A DNA stretch of 9,361 nucleotides from CAYHCE01 sp964355015. Lineage in GTDB: Bacteria > Cyanobacteriota > Cyanobacteriia > PCC-6307 > Cyanobiaceae. Both the position numbers and the translations under genes were made by a program. The DNA lies in the NCBI GenBank assembly GCA_964355015.1, contig CAYHCE010000068.1, positions 1-9,361 on the forward strand, given 5' to 3'. Positions 5,719 through 9,361 of the stretch are shown in pieces; the stretch's first letter is position 1, and each line of letters starts with the position of its first letter. A model generated the notes under the pieces. That model was not told the origin of the DNA. It saw nothing but the letters and a program-made list of their open reading frames with translations, and did no database searches.

Positions 5719-5733
5719 TGTCATGACATTGTA
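5719..5733 (-). promoter_or_regulatory. Predicted -10 box and palindromic operator of the DUF1778-GNAT operon
   Basis: On the minus strand TACAAT (5733-5728) is a near-consensus -10 element. It abuts and shares one base with the perfect palindrome TGTCATGACA (5719-5728). The palindrome would sit over the transcription start, some 20 nt before the ATG at 5701, which is where RHH antitoxins usually repress their own operon. The -35 region is poor (TCAGAC at 17-nt spacing). This is inference from position and symmetry. Confidence 0.55.
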
Positions 5734-5856
5734 GTGCGTCCGTTCCGACCGTCTGATACGCCGCCAGGATCGATGGCTTCAAGCGGCGGTGCCCGCCTTC
5801 AGCACGATCCAACCGGAGTTGTTGGGCGTGTGGGGTTCGGCAATGGGTTGGTCATT

Positions 5857-6201
5857 TCAAGGGAGTTCCAGCCAACCCCGCAGGGCCAGATCCAGCTCGA
5901 TCAGCAGCTGGCGCTCCAGTTGCCCCATCACCGCGCCGAGGGAGCTGATCGGCACCGTGAACAGCTTGTCGATCATCAGCTGGGACGGCTTCTGCAGGCC
6001 ATTGCGTGCCGTTGGCTGCACCGGAAGCCGGACGAGGGGCGCCTCCACCAGGGTGCTGGTGAGCGGGCAGAGGGTGACGCTCGGATGGGCCTGCAACCAG
6101 CGATCCGCCTGAACCACCACAGCCGGTCTGGGTTTGCCGGAGTACACCCCAGGGCTGGCCACAGTCACCACGGTGCCGCGGCGAAGCGCAGCCAGGCTCA
6201 T
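5857..6201 (-). CDS. mazF: MazF/PemK-family endoribonuclease toxin
   Basis: 114 residues, the normal length for this family of sequence-specific mRNA interferases. Hallmarks in order: residues 7-10 RRGT then VVTVASPG (family RGDVVxVxxxG); residues 22-31 GKPRPAVVVQ (the GxxKxRPAVVVQ motif, with catalytic-loop Arg25); residues 45-50 CPLTST (family Pro-hydrophobic-Thr-Ser, with the Thr/Ser of the active site); and residues 71-92 with KLFTVP and IGxVxxxL-like ISSLGAVMGQLE. The domain is complete, so the toxin should be active on single-stranded mRNA unless held by its antitoxin. Its ATG overlaps the stop of the RHH gene in an ATGA (6198-6201), so the pair is translationally coupled. The cleavage sequence cannot be inferred. 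Confidence 0.92.
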   Translation of the reverse strand: MSLAALRRGTVVTVASPGVYSGKPRPAVVVQADRWLQAHPSVTLCPLTSTLVEAPLVRLPVQPTARNGLQKPSQLMIDKLFTVPISSLGAVMGQLERQLLIELDLALRGWLELP

Positions 6202-6425
6202 GCCGTCCAGTCGCTCCAGTCGGGCAGCTGTTCGCTCCAGTGCTGTTGTGGTTCCCGTTCGGCCAGACGCTCCGACTGCCGGCGGGCTTCCTCGCCATCG
6301 CCGTGGCGCAACAGGTATTGGGCAATGGCGTCGCGCACGCAGGCGCTGCGGCTCTTGCCGAGCTGCCGGGCGAGCTGATCGAGCTGCCGCTCGAGTTCCG
6401 GCTCCACCCGCACCCCGATCGCCAT
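6198..6425 (-). CDS. Ribbon-helix-helix (CopG/MetJ-Arc) antitoxin paired with MazF
   Basis: 75 residues. Residues 3-12 (IGVRVEPELE) are the DNA-contacting strand, and residues 12-42 (RQLDQLARQLGKSRSACVRD, then AIAQYLLRHG) the two helices of the RHH fold. Residues 45-75 are a charged, Trp-containing tail (QHWSEQLPDWSDW), the type of region that occupies the RNA groove of MazF. The stop overlaps the toxin start (ATGA). RHH antitoxins are a known alternative to the AbrB-like MazE in MazF modules. It is probably an autorepressor; AGGGA, 3 nt before the ATG at 6425, serves as the ribosome site. Confidence 0.9.
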   Translation of the reverse strand: MAIGVRVEPELERQLDQLARQLGKSRSACVRDAIAQYLLRHGDGEEARRQSERLAEREPQQHWSEQLPDWSDWTA

Positions 6426-6489
6426 GATCCCTGGTGTTCAACAGTTCGTACTACAGCCTAAGGGGGGATGACTGCTCTGGCGATCCGGC

Positions 6490-6732
6490 TCACCAGCCCG
6501 GCTGCTCCTGCAAGTCCGCCACCGGTGTGGCCAACCCATCGAGGATCGACTCGCGCATCCCCGGGATCGAAACCAGGTGCAGGGTCTCCTGGATGGCGTT
6601 CCAGTCGGCCTCCGAAAGCAGCACGGCATTGCTGCGTTTTCCGGTGATCTGCACCGGCTCGTGCGAGTCGCCCACCTCGTCGATCAGGGCGTACAGCCGC
6701 TTGCGGGCTTCCGTCGCGGAAATGCTGGCCAC
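6490..6732 (-). CDS. YefM/Phd-family antitoxin, apparently without a toxin gene
   Basis: 80 residues, starting at GTG 6732. The N-terminal pattern SISATEARKRLYALIDEV, then HEPVQITGKRSNAVLLS and DWNAIQETL, is characteristic of YefM/Phd antitoxins, which dimerise through this domain and bind operator DNA. The C-terminal part (residues 53-74, LVSIPGMRESILDGLATPVA) is the toxin-binding segment and looks complete. In the normal YefM-YoeB layout the toxin starts at or within a few bases of the antitoxin stop. Here the following 64 nt hold only an 11-codon GTG frame ending at TAG, with no YoeB pattern, and then the RHH antitoxin begins. It is thus an orphan antitoxin, perhaps kept as a neutraliser of a YoeB elsewhere or as a regulator. 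Confidence 0.9.
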   Translation of the reverse strand: MASISATEARKRLYALIDEVGDSHEPVQITGKRSNAVLLSEADWNAIQETLHLVSIPGMRESILDGLATPVADLQEQPGW

Positions 6733-6747
6733 CAGGGCAGAGCGTCA

Positions 6748-6769
6748 GGCACGTCCGTCAAAACGTACC
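6748..6769. promoter_or_regulatory. Imperfect inverted repeat between the YefM gene and the peptidase gene
   Basis: GGCACGT (6748-6754) and ACGTACC (6763-6769) form an inverted repeat with one mismatch and an 8-nt spacer, 16 nt upstream of the YefM start. Position and size suit an operator for the YefM dimer. A TTGACG lies within the spacer on the minus strand. It could also affect the divergent peptidase gene. Low certainty. Confidence 0.35.
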
Positions 6770-6779
6770 GCTGCCTGCC

Positions 6780-6884
6780 ATGGCAATGGGTTGGATCCGA
6801 GACCCCCTTGCCGCCATGGCCACGCCGATGACCCCGGAGCGGTTCCAGGACCGCTGGGAGGCCTTCAAGGGTGAACCTCAGTAG
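6780..6884 (+). pseudogene. N-terminal part of the C39-like peptidase gene, cut off by an in-frame TAG
   Basis: From ATG 6780 (or in-frame ATGs at 6786, 6816 and 6828) the frame reads MTPERFQDRWEAFKGEPQ, then TAG at 6882-6884, then VSGIWGLYSSIAELEGSGD and on into the peptidase. The helical character continues across the stop, and CAG to TAG would be one C-to-T change. The simplest view is that the ancestral protein began here and a nonsense mutation, or a sequencing error, split it. Confidence 0.6.
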
Positions 6885-6923
6885 GTCTCCGGCATCTGGG
6901 GGCTCTACAGCTCGATCGCCGAA

Positions 6924-7550
6924 TTGGAAGGCAGCGGCGACATCCTCGATGAGCAGGCGAGCTGGGCGCTCAAGTTCAGCGAGAAGCCAGCACCACCACC
7001 GCCGCAGCCAGCGCCGGCGAGGGGCAATCCGCTGGCGTTGCCGTTCTTCGAACAGACCAACGACGGTCCCGAGGGCTGGCGCCATTGCCAGAGCTCCAGC
7101 ATCGCCATGAACCTCGCCTTCTTGAAGGTTCCCGGCATCCGTGACGACCTCGACTACCTGCGGGTGGTCGAGCGCTACGGCGACACCACCAGTCAGGCGG
7201 CTCACGCCAAGGCCCTCGCCGAGCTGAACGCACCGGGGCGGTTCATCACCAACTGCACCGCCGAGCGGGCCAAGGCGGAGATCGACAAGGGCTACGGCCT
7301 GGCGATCGGCCTCCTTCACAAGGGTCCGGTCTCAGCACCCAGCGGCGGCGGCCATTACATCGCGGTGCGCGGCTACGACAGCAACGGCTGGCTGGTGCAT
7401 GACCCCTACGGCGATCTCGATCTGATCCGCGGCACCTGGGCCAAAGAAGGCGGCGGGGCCGGGAGGGGTCTGCACTACTCGTTCAAGAACACCAACCCCC
7501 GCTGGCTGCCGGAAGGTGCCGCCTCGGGCTGGGCCTGGCTGTTCTCGTGA
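6924..7550 (+). CDS. C39-like (papain-fold) cysteine peptidase domain protein
   Basis: The domain is papain-like. Counting from the TTG at 6924, Gln44 in ALPFFEQTN is the oxyanion-hole residue, Cys55 in GWRHCQSSSIAMNL the nucleophile, His144 in GGHYIAVRGYD the general base, and Asp160 in VHDPYG the third residue. The spacing and the FFxQxD...C..SS.AM pattern fit peptidase family C39-like proteins, including those found in phages and cyanobacteria. A Pro-rich linker (residues 22-32) precedes the domain. No signal peptide is seen. The likely original start lies upstream (6780-6828), but a TAG at 6882 interrupts it. A TTG with no ribosome site is all that begins the remaining frame, so this may be a pseudogene even though the catalytic domain is whole. 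The next gene starts 3 nt later. The substrate is unknown: cell-wall peptide, prohead protein or bacteriocin leader are all possible. Confidence 0.72.
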   Translation: MEGSGDILDEQASWALKFSEKPAPPPPQPAPARGNPLALPFFEQTNDGPEGWRHCQSSSIAMNLAFLKVPGIRDDLDYLRVVERYGDTTSQAAHAKALAELNAPGRFITNCTAERAKAEIDKGYGLAIGLLHKGPVSAPSGGGHYIAVRGYDSNGWLVHDPYGDLDLIRGTWAKEGGGAGRGLHYSFKNTNPRWLPEGAASGWAWLFS

Positions 7551-7553
7551 GCG

Positions 7554-7868
7554 GTGGCAGGCAACGACCCAAGCGGTTCCGGCGGTGGCGGGGGTTTGCG
7601 GCGAGCCGCTGCGAGGAAGCGTGGTTCGAAACCGCCCTTCGATCGGGAGCGGTTCATCTTCAAGTTGCTGGCGGTCGTGATCATCACGCAGCTCAGCTTG
7701 TACACCGTCGCGACCGGAGTCTGCGGAAATGTGGCCTATTCCCAGCGCCAGAAGGTGGTCGAGGTTTGCCCCCGCGTGCTCGATCAGGTGACCTCAGCCT
7801 TTGATGCCACCTTGAAACTGTTGATCGCCTTGCTGGGCGGGGCTGCACTGACCCCAAACGGACGCTGA
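7554..7868 (+). CDS. Small two-TM membrane protein, holin-like in size
   Basis: 104 residues from a GTG 3 nt after the peptidase stop. Residues 1-30 are Gly-rich then basic. Residues 33-55 (RFIFKLLAVVIITQLSLYTV) are a membrane helix, and residues 82-99 (AFDATLKLLIALLGGAAL) a second one. Between them, Cys57 and Cys72 bracket a short loop. Size, two helices and a basic N-terminus resemble phage holins or pinholins, and its position right after a peptidase is compatible with a lysis or secretion pair. There is no sequence signature that proves a holin. No clear Shine-Dalgarno is present, so translation is probably coupled to the peptidase gene. Confidence 0.66.
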   Translation: MAGNDPSGSGGGGGLRRAAARKRGSKPPFDRERFIFKLLAVVIITQLSLYTVATGVCGNVAYSQRQKVVEVCPRVLDQVTSAFDATLKLLIALLGGAALTPNGR

Positions 7869-7894
7869 GAAGGGCCCTGAGATAGGCCGCCAGA

Positions 7895-8212
7895 TCAATC
7901 CCCAAGCGCATCGTCTCCACCCTGGTGTTGCCGGGTGAACTGCCCACGGTTGTTCCGTACCAGCGGTACCGGCAAGCGGCCAGGTGCAGGGCTGCCGGGT
8001 GCAGGGCTACCAGCACGGCTGTCCATGAAGTAGGTCGCTGCCGACTGGCCGGCCAGCGCGATGGCAGGCAAGGCAAGCGACCAGCGGTGCTCACAGAGCT
8101 GAACGTCAGAGGTGCGGACCTCGCAGGCGGCGACGAAGGCTCCCAAGGCAAAGATCTCGGCACCGACCAGGGCAAGGATCGGCGCTGTGTTGCTGGCGGG
8201 AGCGGGAGCCAT
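7895..8212 (-). CDS. Small two-TM membrane protein with Cys-flanked loop
   Basis: 105 residues from the ATG at 8212; a longer frame to 8389 has an extension without protein character. Residues 8-30 (NTAPILALVGAEIFALGAFV) form one membrane helix. Cys30 and Cys40 flank a polar loop (EVRTSDVQLCEHRW), and residues 45-62 (SLALPAIALAGQSAATYF) form a second helix. The tail has a GSPAP repeat (residues 68-77) made by a 15-bp tandem duplication, then a basic, disordered end that may be an unselected extension. It is convergent with the other two-TM gene (26 nt between stops) and divergent from the sigma-like gene. The C-R-...-C-...-W pattern recalls small cyanophage or prophage membrane proteins, but the match is from memory only. 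Function unknown. Confidence 0.55.
   Translation of the reverse strand: MAPAPASNTAPILALVGAEIFALGAFVAACEVRTSDVQLCEHRWSLALPAIALAGQSAATYFMDSRAGSPAPGSPAPGRLPVPLVRNNRGQFTRQHQGGDDALGD
7984..8013. repeat. 15-bp tandem duplication (13 of 15 identical)
   Basis: The unit beginning GTGCAGGGCT at 7984-7998 is repeated at 7999-8013 with two differences. On the minus strand it encodes two GSPAP units in the tail of the small membrane protein, so the frame is kept. Confidence 0.7.
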
Positions 8213-8373
8213 CAGCGGGGCGGCAGGAAGGGCAGGCGATGCCCCTGCTCCCTGTTGCCAGGAACGAAAGAGGTTGGCCCGATCGGGGGGCGGATGGCCT
8301 GCTGCTTGGCCTTGCTCAGCTTGGCCTTCTCCTCCGTCGAGGCCTGGGGTCGCGCGTCCTACGCCATCAGGCC

Positions 8374-8928
8374 ATGGCCCGCACCCCATCCCAGGCCGAT
8401 GCCCTCTTCCAGCAGTTCATGCCCCTCGCTGATTCGATTGCCCGCGGCCTGGCGTCCAGCAGCCGCGTGATCGAGCTGGAAGATGCCCGGCAAGTGGCGC
8501 AGATGCAGCTCTGGCTCTCCTGCCGCCAAGTCACCGATCCGGCCTCTGCCGCCGGCTATCTCAGGCGCTGCATCAAGGGCGCCCTGCTCCACCACCTGCG
8601 CGATTACGGCCGCCTGGTCCGGGTCCCGCGGCGTCAGCACGAGAAAGGCGGCCACGCCTGGAGCCACCAGAGCCTGCATGCCCCGCTGCCCAGTGGCGCC
8701 ACCTGGATCGATCAGCTGGAAGCACCCGATCAGCCGGGCCAGCCCGGTGGCGAGGGCATCGAGGCCCTGCTCGATCGGCTCCCAGCGGCCCAGGCGGCGA
8801 TCATCCGGCTCTCCGTCCTAGAGGGCCAGAGCCTCCGCCAGATCGGCCAGCAGCTCGGCATCAGCGCCATGTCGGTGCAGCGGCGCCTGAAGGCAGGCCT
8901 GGCCGCCCTCAAGGCCGAGCTGGCCTGA
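8374..8928 (+). CDS. Small sigma-70-family RNA polymerase sigma factor-like protein
   Basis: 184 residues. Residues 10-85 resemble sigma region 2 (LFQQFMPLADSIARGLA, then ELEDARQVAQMQLWLSCRQV and YLRRCIKGALLHHLRDYGRL), including the acidic-aromatic promoter-melting stretch and the RVPR that ends region 2/3 in SigB/SigF-like factors. Residues 130-184 are a good region 4 helix-turn-helix (LLDRLPAAQAAIIRLSVLEG, then QSLRQIGQQLGISAMSVQRR), which reads the -35 element. Region 1 is absent and region 3 is short and Gly/Pro-rich (residues 105-128), as in alternative sigma factors. The start at 8374 fits the family best; an in-frame ATG at 8239 would add 45 residues of no clear character. It could direct a stress or accessory regulon. 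No anti-sigma gene is adjacent. Confidence 0.85.
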   Translation: MARTPSQADALFQQFMPLADSIARGLASSSRVIELEDARQVAQMQLWLSCRQVTDPASAAGYLRRCIKGALLHHLRDYGRLVRVPRRQHEKGGHAWSHQSLHAPLPSGATWIDQLEAPDQPGQPGGEGIEALLDRLPAAQAAIIRLSVLEGQSLRQIGQQLGISAMSVQRRLKAGLAALKAELA

Positions 8929-8981
8929 GGGCCCAACAGCGGAGCTGCCCCTCTGGGGCTGGCGGTGGGATCGCGCATCAT

Positions 8982-9035
8982 CCGCCGGGGCAAGGGCTGC
9001 GCGAGGCGCTTCGCGCCCCTTGCCTGATCCGGCGG
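8982..9035. repeat. Long GC-rich hairpin, 21 paired bases
   Basis: Three stem blocks line up: 8982-8988 with 9029-9035 (7 bp), 8989-8996 with 9017-9024 (8 bp), and 8999-9004 with 9011-9016 (6 bp). Bulges are only CT (8997-8998) and TGAT (9025-9028), and the loop is 6 nt. All 21 pairs are Watson-Crick. It lies 53 nt after the sigma gene stop and before the next small gene. There is no T-tract, so it is not a classical terminator; a REP-like element, an mRNA 3' stabiliser or a small-RNA fold are possible. Confidence 0.7.
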
Positions 9036-9076
9036 TGCTGCTGGCGTCCCATCGCTGCGCCACGGCGCCGATCGCC

Positions 9077-9337
9077 ATGCACCTCGCCTGCTCTCCTCAT
9101 CCCTATGAGGTGCTCTATGCCCTGCGGCAACACCTGGAGCGCTATCTGCGGCTGGAGGCGTCCTCTGCTCCGGCCTATCGCTATGAAACGCCACTCACCG
9201 AGGAGGAAATCGCCCTGCTCAAGGAGGAGGTGCTGCCGGTGATCGCCAGCTTCATCGAGCGCAGTGAGGCGGCTGCTGAGGCCGCCGAGCGAGCCGAGCA
9301 GGAGCGGCTAGTGTTCCGTCCCGCAAATAACCTCTAG
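9077..9337 (+). CDS. Hypothetical 86-aa helical protein
   Basis: From the ATG at 9077 the product is mostly alpha-helical: residues 8-26 (HPYEVLYALRQHLERYLRL), a short Tyr/Pro loop (residues 30-39), then an acidic helix with LTEEEIALLKEEVLPVIASF and an Ala/Glu-rich helix (residues 61-77). It has no membrane segment, Cys motif or catalytic signature, and I know no family. An in-frame TTG at 9020 would add 19 residues that lie within the large hairpin, so 9077 is preferred, although it lacks a visible ribosome site. A TAGAAT -10-like box overlaps its last codon and may serve a gene beyond the window. Confidence 0.65.
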   Translation: MHLACSPHPYEVLYALRQHLERYLRLEASSAPAYRYETPLTEEEIALLKEEVLPVIASFIERSEAAAEAAERAEQERLVFRPANNL

Positions 9338-9361
9338 AATATCGAGTGTCTCACTGGGTGC

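Noticed and set aside
5668..6378. 236-codon plus-strand frame
   Set aside because: Antisense to the MazF and RHH genes, which are recognised by motif; its composition is shadow-like.
6684..7319. 211-codon minus-strand frame antisense to the peptidase
   Set aside because: The plus strand carries the complete catalytic residues of a C39-like peptidase; the antisense product has no pattern.
8295..8470. Signal-peptide-like frame beginning MACCLALLSLAFSS
   Set aside because: After the hydrophobic start it runs out of frame into the sigma-like gene with a Ser/Pro-rich shadow and soon stops; probably chance.
1..9361. CRISPR array
   Set aside because: No regularly spaced direct repeats of 25-40 nt were seen anywhere in the window.

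Overview
The window is GC-rich and gene-dense, with short intergenic gaps. Its small proteins look like those of a freshwater or marine picocyanobacterium of the Synechococcus/Cyanobium type. That lineage call rests on remembered protein style (the 88-aa protein at 4648-4914, the compact sigma-like protein, the C39-like peptidase with small membrane proteins) and not on any search. The window carries no housekeeping genes and reads as an accessory region.

Left part (1-1881) is a decay zone. It holds the N-terminal part of a SAM-dependent methyltransferase (minus strand) whose family pattern stops abruptly near position 55. Next is a staphylococcal-nuclease-like gene whose middle is deleted, so that the nuclease core is fused to a degenerate Excalibur tail. 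After about 0.5 kb without a credible gene, containing a clear rho-independent terminator hairpin, come two overlapping GNAT acetyltransferase relics: one read through all three frames, the other truncated after about 50 residues.

The centre (1905-4659) is a divergent cluster of unrecognised genes. Two overlapping genes run leftward: a helical protein, then a protein with a SAP-like helix pair, a Lys/Gly linker and a coiled coil. A small single-TM protein and two tightly spaced coiled-coil proteins run rightward. I recognise no family for them, and this is the best candidate in the window for an undescribed multi-protein system.

Region 4648-6732 is a minus-strand toxin-antitoxin island. In transcription order it has a YefM/Phd antitoxin without its YoeB toxin, an RHH antitoxin with a MazF/PemK toxin (ATGA overlap), and a DUF1778 antitoxin with a GNAT (TacT/AtaT-type) toxin (14-nt overlap), followed by a conserved-looking 88-aa protein. 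A perfect 10-bp palindrome lies against a good -10 box just upstream of the DUF1778 gene and is a likely autoregulatory operator.

Right part (6780-9361) holds a C39-like cysteine peptidase with an in-frame TAG near its N-terminus, two small convergent membrane proteins that each look like a two-helix hairpin with a Cys-flanked loop, a small sigma-70-like factor, a 21-bp-stem hairpin, and a short helical protein of unknown function. The peptidase plus small membrane proteins resembles a phage lysis or secretion cassette, but this is inference only.
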